From: CAZYBG01 sp964645155
GTDB taxonomy: Bacteria; Pseudomonadota; Alphaproteobacteria; Rhodobacterales; Rhodobacteraceae
Assembly: GCA_964645155.1 (NCBI GenBank)
Contig: CAZYBG010000074.1
Coordinates: forward strand, 1-15,688
Length of the DNA: 15,688 bases
Direction: 5' to 3'
In this document: positions 1-7,128 of the stretch, piece after piece
Numbering within the stretch: the stretch's first letter is position 1
Layout: each line of letters starts with the position of its first letter
The notes under the pieces: model-generated
Database searches by the model: none
The model's input: the letters and a program-made list of their open reading frames with translations, nothing else
What the model was told of the DNA's origin: nothing
Program-made: the position numbers and the translations under genes

Positions 1-751
1 CGGCGCGCTGCTGGCCCGGCCGCCGGCGGTCGCGCCGCCCGCGCCCGTCGGCCCGCCGCCGCTTGCGGCAACGGTGCGGACCATCGCCGTCTGGGCCGCG
101 ATCTGGCTGGTGCCCCTCGGCCTCCTCGTGGCCGGGCCGGGCGGCATCCTCGCCGACATCGGGATCTTCTTCTCGCAGCTTGCCGTCGTCACCTTCGGCG
201 GCGCCTACGCGGTCCTCGCCTGGATGACGCAGGCCGTGGTGCAGGACTTCGGCTGGCTGACGACGCCCGAGATGGTCGACGGCCTCGGCCTGGCCGAGAC
301 GACGCCCGGGCCGCTGATCCTCGTCACCGTCTTCGTGGGGTTCCTCGCGGCGTTCCGCGAGGGCGGGCTCGGCCTCGGCCTCGCCGGCATGGCGGTCACG
401 CTCTGGATGACCTTCGCGCCCTGCTTTCTGTGGATCTTCGCCGGCGCCCCGTGGATGGACCGGATCGCCGCGCGGCCGCGCCTTGCCGCCGCGCTCGCCG
501 GTGTCACCGCCGCGGTGGTCGGCGTGATCCTGAACCTCTCGCTCTGGTTTGCGGCGCATGTCTTCTTCGCTGTCATCGGCCGGCTGGAGGTCGGGCCGGT
601 CGCGCTGATCGCGCCCGACCCGGCCACGTTCGACTGGCGCGCGGGCCTGATCGCGCTGGTCGCGGGCCTGCTTCTCTTCGGTCTGCACCGGTCGCTGCCG
701 CTCGTCCTCGCAGTGTCGGCGGCGCTCGGCGTGCTTCTCTCGGCGCTCTGA
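1..751 (+). CDS. chrA: Chromate transporter, ChrA/CHR family (3' part, start outside window)
   Basis: This is the C-terminal half of an inner-membrane CHR-family transporter, a family known to expel chromate using the proton-motive force. The frame is open from base 2 to the TGA at 749-751, so the true start lies upstream; the GTG at 74 is internal. The visible part starts with a Pro/Ala-rich stretch (bases 14-70), which fits the linker between the two CHR domains of a long-chain ChrA. The second CHR domain follows with its hallmarks: an FGGAYAVL segment near base 194, an AETTPGPLI segment near base 293 and a PCFLWI segment near base 419. Several long hydrophobic stretches run to the C-terminus. 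About 249 residues are present. Real substrate specificity cannot be read from sequence, and many CHR proteins are named without testing. sspB follows after 72 bases. Confidence 0.9.
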   Translation, partial: GALLARPPAVAPPAPVGPPPLAATVRTIAVWAAIWLVPLGLLVAGPGGILADIGIFFSQLAVVTFGGAYAVLAWMTQAVVQDFGWLTTPEMVDGLGLAETTPGPLILVTVFVGFLAAFREGGLGLGLAGMAVTLWMTFAPCFLWIFAGAPWMDRIAARPRLAAALAGVTAAVVGVILNLSLWFAAHVFFAVIGRLEVGPVALIAPDPATFDWRAGLIALVAGLLLFGLHRSLPLVLAVSAALGVLLSAL

Positions 752-770
752 GCGCAGCGGACGCCCGCCC

Positions 771-798
771 TTCCCTTGGACGACGAATCCCCTATGCT
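771..798 (+). promoter_or_regulatory. Weak candidate promoter for sspB
   Basis: A TTCCCT hexamer (771-776), a 16-base spacer and TATGCT (793-798) sit just upstream of sspB. The -10 element matches 4 of 6 consensus bases and the -35 element matches 3 of 6. A start near base 805 would give a leader of about 20 bases. The position is sensible but the match is modest. Confidence 0.25.
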
Positions 799-823
799 GA
801 CCCCGTCAACCGCAGGCTGAGGC

Positions 824-1282
824 ATGTCCCGTTCCATCGATTACGGCTCGCTCATGCATCGCGCCCTCCGCGGGCTCATCGACGACGTGCTGAGCGACGT
901 GGCCGAACACGGCCTGCCCGGCGCGCACCACTTCTTCATTACCCTCGACACCACCCATGCCGGCGTCGAGATGGCAGACTGGCTGCGCGAGCGCTACCCC
1001 GAGGAGATGACGGTCGTCCTGCAGCACTGGTTCGACGGGCTCGAGACCGACGACGAGGGCTTCGCGGTCACGCTGAATTTCGGCGACAGCCCCGAGACGC
1101 TCTACGTTCCCTACGATTCGATCCGCACCTTCGTCGATCCGTCGGTCGAGTTCGGCCTGCGGTTCGAGTCGCACAGCGCCGAGGGCGGGCCGGACGACCC
1201 CGAGGACGGCTCCGAGAGCATCGAGGCCGAGGAAGAACCCCGCGACGCCGAGATCGTCAGCCTGGACAGCTGGCGGAAGTAG
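824..1282 (+). CDS. sspB: SspB-family ClpXP adaptor (alphaproteobacterial type)
   Basis: SspB is a cytoplasmic adaptor that tethers ssrA-tagged and other substrates to the ClpXP protease. The 152-residue protein starts with the family segment SRSIDYGSLMHRA. It continues through the conserved core (HHFFITLDTTH at about 35-45, YPEEMTVVLQHWFDGL at about 58-73, and a TLNFGDSPETLYVPYDSI segment at about 83-100). An acidic linker rich in E, D and G (about 119-142) follows. The last ten residues, EIVSLDSWRK, look like the C-terminal tail that docks on the ClpX zinc-binding domain. That core, linker and tail layout is typical of the family. The ATG at 824 is chosen because the family N-terminus begins there; a weak CAGG lies at 813-816. 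It stands between the chromate transporter gene and fumC, with 80 bases before the fumC start. Confidence 0.93.
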   Translation: MSRSIDYGSLMHRALRGLIDDVLSDVAEHGLPGAHHFFITLDTTHAGVEMADWLRERYPEEMTVVLQHWFDGLETDDEGFAVTLNFGDSPETLYVPYDSIRTFVDPSVEFGLRFESHSAEGGPDDPEDGSESIEAEEEPRDAEIVSLDSWRK

Positions 1283-1291
1283 TCGCGCCGA

Positions 1292-1319
1292 TTGAACTTC
1301 CGGCCCGAACGGCTAAGAC
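1292..1319 (+). promoter_or_regulatory. Candidate promoter for fumC
   Basis: TTGAAC (1292-1297), a 16-base spacer and TAAGAC (1314-1319) lie in the 80-base gap between sspB and fumC. Four of six bases match the -35 consensus and three of six match the -10. If real, transcription would start near 1326, so only part of the leader hairpin at 1321-1360 would be in the RNA. Confidence 0.3.
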
Positions 1320-1320
1320 G

Positions 1321-1360
1321 GGCGCCGACCGATCCGCGACGGATCGCCGACGGAGGCGCC
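1321..1360 (+). promoter_or_regulatory. Nested inverted repeat in fumC leader, overlapping the ribosome binding site
   Basis: An inner perfect stem pairs 1330-1336 with 1340-1346 (CGATCCG / CGGATCG, 3-base loop). An outer pair, GGCGCC at 1321-1326 and GGCGCC at 1355-1360, brackets it. The outer right arm overlaps the Shine-Dalgarno GGAGG at 1352-1356, so the folded form could hide the ribosome binding site. Any regulatory role is inference; GGCGCC is self-complementary and common in DNA this rich in G+C. Confidence 0.35.
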
Positions 1361-1362
1361 CG

Positions 1363-2754
<1,392 letters not shown>

Positions 2755-2757
2755 CGC

Positions 2758-2955
2758 ATGCGCATCGCCCCGCAGCTCATGTTGAACGGCAAGGGCGTCG
2801 CCCGCGCGGCCGCGGCGATGGACCGGGTCGCCGGACACCTGGCCGAGTGCGGCAGCGTCCCGATGCCGCTCGACGCCGACGACGTCTCGCCGCGCGTCGC
2901 CGTCCTGCAGGACAGGATCGGGGTCAGCCGGCAGATCATGCAGGTGCCGCGATGA
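2758..2955 (+). CDS. Small hypothetical protein, 65 residues
   Basis: I do not recognise a family. The start ATG lies three bases after the fumC stop, with a strong Shine-Dalgarno AAGGAG (2746-2751) inside the end of fumC. The stop TGA (2953-2955) overlaps the ATG of the next gene as ATGA. This spacing, plus continuous packing between fumC and the DUF4169 gene, is the main evidence that it is translated. The protein has an Ala-rich, probably helical N-terminal half (residues about 13-30), a single cysteine near residue 31, and a helical C-terminal half with charged and hydrophobic residues. No signal peptide or membrane segment is evident. It is likely cytoplasmic; no function can be assigned. 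Confidence 0.65.
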   Translation: MRIAPQLMLNGKGVARAAAAMDRVAGHLAECGSVPMPLDADDVSPRVAVLQDRIGVSRQIMQVPR

Positions 2956-3134
2956 GCGGGGGCCCCGTCAACCTGACCCGCTTCCGCAAGGAGAAGGCGC
3001 GCGAGGCGGCCCGCGCCGTGGCCGATGCCAACGCCGCGAAGCACGGCCGCAGCAAGGCCGAGCGCGTGCTGGCGGCGACGCGGGCCGCGAAGGCGCGCGC
3101 CATGCTCGACGCCCACAAGCGCGACGAGGAATGA
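2952..3134 (+). CDS. DUF4169 family small basic protein
   Basis: A 60-residue, strongly charged protein starting MSGGPVNLTRFRKEK, with GRSKAERVLA around residues 32-41 and a basic/acidic end (AHKRDEE). The VNL-R-RK opening and the central GR-KAER segment match DUF4169, an alphaproteobacterial family of unknown function; the assignment is from memory of the family. It is almost entirely Ala/Arg/Lys/Glu and probably one or two helices. The ATG at 2952 overlaps the previous stop as ATGA and has an AGGTG (2942-2946) five bases upstream. A longer reading of the same frame from 2847 exists, but that extension overlaps the 65-residue gene and lacks family similarity. It overlaps the next gene by four bases, again as ATGA, so the two are probably translationally coupled. 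Confidence 0.85.
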   Translation: MSGGPVNLTRFRKEKAREAARAVADANAAKHGRSKAERVLAATRAAKARAMLDAHKRDEE

Positions 3135-3373
3135 CCGGGCTGATGGCGGGAGGCCGGCCGCAGAAGCATTCGCTGACGCTGCGGGGCCACCGCACCAGCG
3201 TCTCGCTCGAGCCCGAGTTCTGGGACGCGTTCCGGGCCCTCGCCGCGCGCCGGGGCGTCGCGCTCAACGCGCTCGCCGCCGAGATCGACGAGGCCCGCGG
3301 CGAAACGGGCCTCGCCTCGGCGATCCGGGTCCGCGTGCTGACCGAGCTTCAGGCGGTGGCGGGGACGCGCTGA
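3131..3373 (+). CDS. Ribbon-helix-helix domain protein
   Basis: An 80-residue protein with KHSLTLRGHRTSVSLEPEFW (about 12-31) followed by a helical region (residues about 32-58, including ALAARRGVALNALAAEID) and a C-terminal helix. The short strand (RTSVSL) followed by two helices is the ribbon-helix-helix pattern seen in small DNA-binding proteins. Alphaproteobacterial members are sometimes misnamed as aryl-sulfate sulfotransferase. Related proteins often sit next to a DUF4169 gene. The ATG at 3131 overlaps the DUF4169 stop. Its GAGGA (3126-3130) abuts the start with no spacing, so the in-frame ATG at 3143 (MAGGRPQ...) is a real alternative and resembles relatives better. It is the last gene before a perfect inverted repeat and convergent ndk. 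DNA binding, and any target, are inferred. Confidence 0.85.
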   Translation: MTGLMAGGRPQKHSLTLRGHRTSVSLEPEFWDAFRALAARRGVALNALAAEIDEARGETGLASAIRVRVLTELQAVAGTR

Positions 3374-3439
3374 CCTTGCCTGCCGATGGCCCGGGCATGC
3401 GCGTGCCGCGGCGCTGCCGGCGCGCTTGTCCCGTGGCGC

Positions 3440-3474
3440 CGACGGGCCGCAGGCTTTACGCACGCGGCCCGTCG
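3440..3474. terminator. Perfect inverted repeat between convergent RHH gene and ndk (probable bidirectional terminator)
   Basis: CGACGGGCCGC (3440-3450) pairs perfectly with GCGGCCCGTCG (3464-3474) across a 13-base loop. It lies in the 118-base gap between two convergent genes, 17 bases beyond the ndk stop. No T-tract follows on either strand, so it is not a textbook intrinsic terminator; it may act with Rho or as a 3'-end protecting stem. Confidence 0.55.
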
Positions 3475-3491
3475 AAACGCCCCGCGACCTC

Positions 3492-3914
3492 TCAGCCGAC
3501 GATCTCGAGCCCCGCAAAGAAGAACGCGATCTCCTCCTTCGCCGTCTCGGGCGCGTCCGAGCCGTGCACCGAATTCTCGCCCACCGACAGCGCGAAGTCC
3601 TTGCGGATCGTGCCGGGATCGGCATTGGCCGGGTTCGTGGCACCCATCACCTCGCGGTTCTTGGCGATCGCGCCCTCGCCCTCCAGCACCTGGACGACGA
3701 CCGGCTCCGAGGCCATGAACTCGGTCAGTTCGCCGAAGAACGGCCGGTCCTTGTGGACGGCGTAGAACGCCTGCGCCTGGGCGAGCGACAGGTGGATGCG
3801 CTTCTGCGCCACGATCCGCAGCCCCGCCTCCTCGAACTTGGCGTTGATCCTGCCGGTCAGGTTGCGGCGCGTCGCGTCCGGCTTGATGATCGAAAGGGTG
3901 CGCTCGGTGGCCAT
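3492..3914 (-). CDS. ndk: Nucleoside diphosphate kinase
   Basis: Ndk transfers the gamma-phosphate from ATP to nucleoside diphosphates through a phosphohistidine intermediate and balances NTP and dNTP pools in the cytoplasm. The 140-residue length is exactly that of the bacterial family. It opens with ATERTLSIIKPDA (Lys11 is the conserved nucleotide-binding lysine) and carries NSVHGSDAPETA around residues 114-125, where His117 is the phosphorylated active-site residue. The start at 3914 has GGAGAG (complement of 3921-3926) six bases upstream. The frame extends a further 66 bases upstream to another ATG, but that part is not family-like. It is monocistronic here: convergent with the RHH gene and divergent from the ABC-F gene. 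The leader includes a short GC stem (3931-3936 with 3946-3951) and a candidate promoter at 3971-3999. Confidence 0.98.
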   Translation of the reverse strand: MATERTLSIIKPDATRRNLTGRINAKFEEAGLRIVAQKRIHLSLAQAQAFYAVHKDRPFFGELTEFMASEPVVVQVLEGEGAIAKNREVMGATNPANADPGTIRKDFALSVGENSVHGSDAPETAKEEIAFFFAGLEIVG

Positions 3915-3970
3915 CGGTGTCTCTCCATCAGGGGCGGCGGCGGCGCGCCCCGCCCGGAAATCGCGGCGCC

Positions 3971-3999
3971 CGCCTAGCATGGGGCGGCGGCATTGGAAA
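3971..3999 (-). promoter_or_regulatory. Candidate ndk promoter (TTTCCA-N17-TAGGCG)
   Basis: Read on the minus strand, TTTCCA (complement of 3994-3999), a 17-base spacer and TAGGCG (complement of 3971-3976) precede ndk. Transcription would begin near 3964, leaving a leader of about 50 bases. The -35 hexamer and spacer are identical to the candidate lptF promoter at 10032-10060, and both -10 elements contain CTAGG, which is the main support. Confidence 0.4.
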
Positions 4000-4050
4000 C
4001 CCCGTGGCGGCAGGCGTTGACGGCGGCGGCGTCATCGGGCACCTGAACCC

Positions 4051-5892
4051 ATGCTTCGCCTGCGCGACATCTCCTATTCGGTCGAGGGCCGCCCGCTGTT
4101 CGAGGGCGCCTCGGCGGCGATTCCGGCCGGCCACAAGGTCGGCTTCGTCGGCCGCAACGGCACCGGCAAGACGACGCTGTTCCGCCTGATCCGCGGCGAG
4201 CTGCCGCTCGACGGCGGCGAGGTCGAGCTGCCGGCCCGCGCGCGGATCGGCGGCGTCGACCAGGAGGTGCCGTCCTCCGCGACCTCGCTCCTCGACACCG
4301 TGCTCGCCGCCGATACCGAGCGCGCCGTGCTCCTGGCCGAGGCCGAGACCGCCGCCGATCCGCACCGGATCGCCGATATCCAGACCCGGCTCGCCGACAT
4401 CGACGCCTGGTCGGCCGAGGCGCGGGCGTCGAGCATTCTCAAGGGCCTCGGTTTCGATGCCGAGGCACAGGCGCGGCCCTGCTCGGATTTCTCGGGCGGC
4501 TGGCGGATGCGCGTCGCGCTCGCCGGCGTCCTCTTCGCCGCCCCCGACCTCCTGCTGCTCGACGAGCCCACGAACTACCTCGACCTCGAAGGCGCGCTCT
4601 GGCTCGAAAGCTACCTGGCGCGCTATCCGCACAGCGTGATCGTGATCAGCCACGACCGGGGGCTGCTCAACCGCGCCGTCGGCGCGATCCTGCATCTCGA
4701 GGACCGCAAGCTCACGCTCTACCAGGGCGCCTACGACACCTTCGCCGAGACGCGCGCGGCGCGCCTCGCCGTCGCCGAGGCCGAGATGAAGAAGCAGGAG
4801 GCGCGGCGGGCACACCTGCAGAGCTTCGTCGACCGCTTCCGCTACAAGGCGTCGAAGGCGGTGCAGGCGCAGTCGCGGCTGAAGATGATCGCCCGGCTGA
4901 AACCGATCACGACGCCGCAGGAGGCGGCGCTCAGCCGCTTCTCATTCCCGGTGCCGGAGGAGCTGTCGCCGCCGATCGTGAACCTCGACGGCGCGGCCGT
5001 CGGCTATGGCGGCACGCCGGTGCTCCGGCGGCTGTCGCTGCGGATCGACCAGGACGACCGGATTGCGCTCCTCGGCCGCAACGGTGAGGGAAAATCCACG
5101 CTATCCAAGCTTTTGGCCGGAAAACTTCCAGCACAGGACGGGCGGGTCGTGCGGTCCTCGCGGCTGCGCATCGGCTATTTCGCGCAGCACCAGCTCGAAG
5201 AACTCGACGCCCTGGAGACGCCGCTTCAGCACGTCCGGCGCCTGCGCCCGGACGAGCCGCCGGGCCGGCTGCGCGCGCGCCTTGCGGGCTTCGGGCTGAC
5301 GGCCGACCAGGCCGACACGGTGGTGGGCCGGCTTTCGGGCGGCCAGAAGGCGCGGCTCTCGCTCCTCCTCGCCACGATCGACGCGCCGCACCTGCTGATC
5401 CTCGACGAGCCGACGAACCACCTCGACATCGAAAGCCGCGAGGCGCTGGTCGAGGCGCTGACCGCCTATTCCGGCGCGGTGATCCTCGTCAGCCACGACA
5501 TGCACCTGCTGTCGCTCGTCGCCGACCGGCTGTGGCTCGTGAAGGACGGCGGCGTCGCGCCGTTCGACGAGGACCTCGAGGCCTACCGGCGCTCGATCCT
5601 CGCCGCCGAAGCGCCGCCCGAGAAGCCGAAGCCGGCCCGGCCGCGCCCGACGAAGGAGGCGCTGGGCGCGCTGCGCTCCGAGGCGCGCAAGGCCGAGGAG
5701 CGCGTCGGCAAGATCGAGGAGATGCGCGCGCGGCTGGCGACGAAGCTCGCCGACCCCGAGATGTACGCCCCTGAACGGGCGGGCGAGGCCGAGGTGTGGC
5801 AGCGCAAGTATGCCGAGGTGATGGAGGCGCTCGACCGCGCCGAGGCGCTCTGGCTTGCGGCGCAGCAGAAGCTCGAGGAGGCCGAGACCTGA
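4051..5892 (+). CDS. ABC-F family ATPase, YheS-like
   Basis: ABC-F proteins are soluble twin-ATPase proteins, without transport domains, that bind the ribosomal E site and affect translation. The 613-residue product has two complete nucleotide-binding domains. Domain 1 has Walker A GRNGTGKT (about 34-41), signature SGGW (148-151) and Walker B LLLLDEPTN (about 167-175). Domain 2 has Walker A GRNGEGKST (about 342-350), signature SGGQ (429-432) and Walker B LLILDEPTNHLD (about 448-459). The linker (about 232-300, with AHLQSFVDRFRYKASKA and QAQSRLKM) is the ABC-F interdomain arm. A charged coiled-coil tail (about 515-613) follows a Pro/Lys-rich hinge. Overall it resembles E. coli YheS. ATG 4051 is chosen because the first beta strand (MLRLRDISYS) starts there; no good ribosome binding site is visible. 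marC follows after one base. Codons 345-361 are atypical (see findings). Confidence 0.95.
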   Translation: MLRLRDISYSVEGRPLFEGASAAIPAGHKVGFVGRNGTGKTTLFRLIRGELPLDGGEVELPARARIGGVDQEVPSSATSLLDTVLAADTERAVLLAEAETAADPHRIADIQTRLADIDAWSAEARASSILKGLGFDAEAQARPCSDFSGGWRMRVALAGVLFAAPDLLLLDEPTNYLDLEGALWLESYLARYPHSVIVISHDRGLLNRAVGAILHLEDRKLTLYQGAYDTFAETRAARLAVAEAEMKKQEARRAHLQSFVDRFRYKASKAVQAQSRLKMIARLKPITTPQEAALSRFSFPVPEELSPPIVNLDGAAVGYGGTPVLRRLSLRIDQDDRIALLGRNGEGKSTLSKLLAGKLPAQDGRVVRSSRLRIGYFAQHQLEELDALETPLQHVRRLRPDEPPGRLRARLAGFGLTADQADTVVGRLSGGQKARLSLLLATIDAPHLLILDEPTNHLDIESREALVEALTAYSGAVILVSHDMHLLSLVADRLWLVKDGGVAPFDEDLEAYRRSILAAEAPPEKPKPARPRPTKEALGALRSEARKAEERVGKIEEMRARLATKLADPEMYAPERAGEAEVWQRKYAEVMEALDRAEALWLAAQQKLEEAET

Positions 5893-5893
5893 G

Positions 5894-6523
5894 ATGGACC
5901 TGACCGCGCTGGCCTCGGCGTTCGTCACGCTGTTCGTCATCATCGACCCCGTCGCCGTGGCGCCGATCTTCGTCGCGCTGACGCAGGGCATGGCGGCGGC
6001 CGAGCGGCGGGCGGCGGCGATCCGCGCCTGCGCCGTCGCCGCGGCGGTCCTCACCGTCTTCGGCCTGTTCGGCGAGACGATCCTGCGGCTTGCCGGCATC
6101 TCGCTCGACGCGTTCCGCATCTCGGGCGGGATCCTGCTGTTCCTGATCGCGGTCGAGATGCTGTTCGAACGGCGGACCGCCCGCCGCCGCAACGCGGCGA
6201 GTGGCGCGCACGACCCCTCGGTCTTCCCGATCGCCGTGCCGCTGATCGCCGGACCCGGCGCGATGGCGACGATGGTGCTTCTCGCCTCGCAGCCGGGCGC
6301 CGACTGGGCCTGGGTCGCCGCGGTCCATGCGATGATGCTCGCCGTGGTCGCGCTGACGCTGCTGCTGCTCCTTGCGGGATCGCGGCTCGACCGGCTGCTG
6401 GGGCCGAGCGGCATCAACGTGCTGACGCGGCTGTTCGGCATCCTGCTCGCCGCGCTGGCGGTGCAGATCGTCCTGAACGGGCTCGGGGGCTACGGGCTCG
6501 CCCCGGTCGACGGCACCGGCTAG
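5894..6523 (+). CDS. MarC family integral membrane protein
   Basis: A 209-residue, highly hydrophobic inner-membrane protein of the MarC (UPF0056) family. About six membrane segments are visible. Family landmarks are FVIIDPVAVAPIF at about 14-26, FRISGGILLFLIAVEMLF at about 74-91, and PIAVPLIAGPGAMATM at about 112-127. The cytoplasmic-looking linker ERRTARRRN (92-100) separates the two halves. Function is unknown; the old link to multiple antibiotic resistance in E. coli is no longer accepted, so no transport role is assigned. The ATG at 5894 is one base after the ABC-F stop, with GAGGAGG (5875-5881) inside the end of that gene. An earlier in-frame start at 5855 would overlap the ABC-F gene and lacks family similarity. 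It is probably co-transcribed with the genes on both sides. Confidence 0.93.
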   Translation: MDLTALASAFVTLFVIIDPVAVAPIFVALTQGMAAAERRAAAIRACAVAAAVLTVFGLFGETILRLAGISLDAFRISGGILLFLIAVEMLFERRTARRRNAASGAHDPSVFPIAVPLIAGPGAMATMVLLASQPGADWAWVAAVHAMMLAVVALTLLLLLAGSRLDRLLGPSGINVLTRLFGILLAALAVQIVLNGLGGYGLAPVDGTG

Positions 6524-6532
6524 GATCGCGGC

Positions 6533-7114
6533 ATGACCGGCGAAGACTACGGCCAGCTTCTCTACCTCGCGCTCCTCGCGGCGGCGGTCGCGGGCTATTT
6601 CTTCGCCCAGAACCGCCAGCGGCTCTCGACCACGATGCAGCAGGCGGCGATCTGGGGGCTGATCTTCCTCGGCGTCGTCGCCGGCTACGGGCTCTGGGGC
6701 GATATCCGGGGCGCCGTCGCGCCGCAGCAGATGCGCCTTGGCGAGGACGGCCGGGTCGAGCTCCGGCGGCAGACCGACGGGCATTTCCACGTGACGCTCG
6801 CGGTCGAGGGGGTGCCGGTCGAGTTCATCGTCGATACCGGCGCCACCGACCTGGTGCTGACGCGCGAGGATGCCGCGCGGATCGGCCTCGACCTCGCCGC
6901 GCTGCGCTTCACCGGCATCGCCGAAACAGCGAACGGCACCGTGCCGATCGCGCCGGTGCGCCTCTCCGAGGTGCGGCTGGGCGACGCCGTCGACCGCAAC
7001 GTGCGCGCGACGGTAAACGGCGGCGACCTGTTCCAGTCGCTCCTCGGGATGAGCTACCTCTCGCGCTTCGCGCGGATCGAGATCGCCGGCGACCGGCTGG
7101 TGCTGACGCGCTAG
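6533..7114 (+). CDS. Membrane-anchored retropepsin-like aspartic protease (TIGR02281-type, clan AA)
   Basis: A 193-residue protein with two N-terminal hydrophobic segments (about 8-25 and 38-55) and a C-terminal retropepsin-like domain. The active-site triad motif is VDTGATD at about 100-106, so Asp101 is the predicted catalytic aspartate. A flap-like stretch (TANGTVPIAPV, about 132-142) follows. LLGMSYLSRFARIEI at about 170-184 gives the conserved G-x-x-x-L end of the fold. With one DTG per chain it should act as a homodimer, like viral retropepsins and unlike bilobed pepsins. The domain probably faces the periplasm after the second segment; this is inferred. The start has AGGA (6522-6525) seven bases upstream. 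The gene follows marC by nine bases and closes this operon, ending inside an inverted repeat shared with the convergent protease gene. The natural substrate is unknown. Confidence 0.88.
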   Translation: MTGEDYGQLLYLALLAAAVAGYFFAQNRQRLSTTMQQAAIWGLIFLGVVAGYGLWGDIRGAVAPQQMRLGEDGRVELRRQTDGHFHVTLAVEGVPVEFIVDTGATDLVLTREDAARIGLDLAALRFTGIAETANGTVPIAPVRLSEVRLGDAVDRNVRATVNGGDLFQSLLGMSYLSRFARIEIAGDRLVLTR

Positions 7115-7128
7115 ACCCGGCGCGTCAG
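7103..7128. terminator. Perfect inverted repeat spanning the stops of two convergent genes
   Basis: CTGACGCG (7103-7110) pairs with CGCGTCAG (7121-7128) across a 10-base loop. The stop of the aspartic protease gene (7112-7114) is in the loop and the stop of the CPBP gene (complement of 7125-7127) is in the right arm. The gene gap is only ten bases, so the stem serves both 3' ends. There is no T-tract on either side. Confidence 0.5.

Noticed and set aside
2758..3373. Toxin-antitoxin module made of the small genes after fumC
   Set aside because: The RHH fold suggests antitoxins, but neither partner looks like a known toxin and the arrangement appears to be a stable core-genome neighbour of fumC.
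3025..3765. Plus-strand frames crossing the RHH gene and reading over ndk
   Set aside because: They ignore a strong ndk on the opposite strand and show Arg/Ala/Pro-rich noise.
4017..4045. TTGACG as a -35 box for the ABC-F gene
   Set aside because: Five of six bases fit the -35 consensus, but at 16-18 bases downstream only GC-rich sequence without any -10 likeness is found, and it would nearly abut the start codon.
5101..6790. Long minus-strand frames (446 and 433 codons) opposite the ABC-F, marC and aspartic protease genes
   Set aside because: Their translations are Arg/Ala/Pro-rich without motifs, and the plus-strand genes beneath are well supported.
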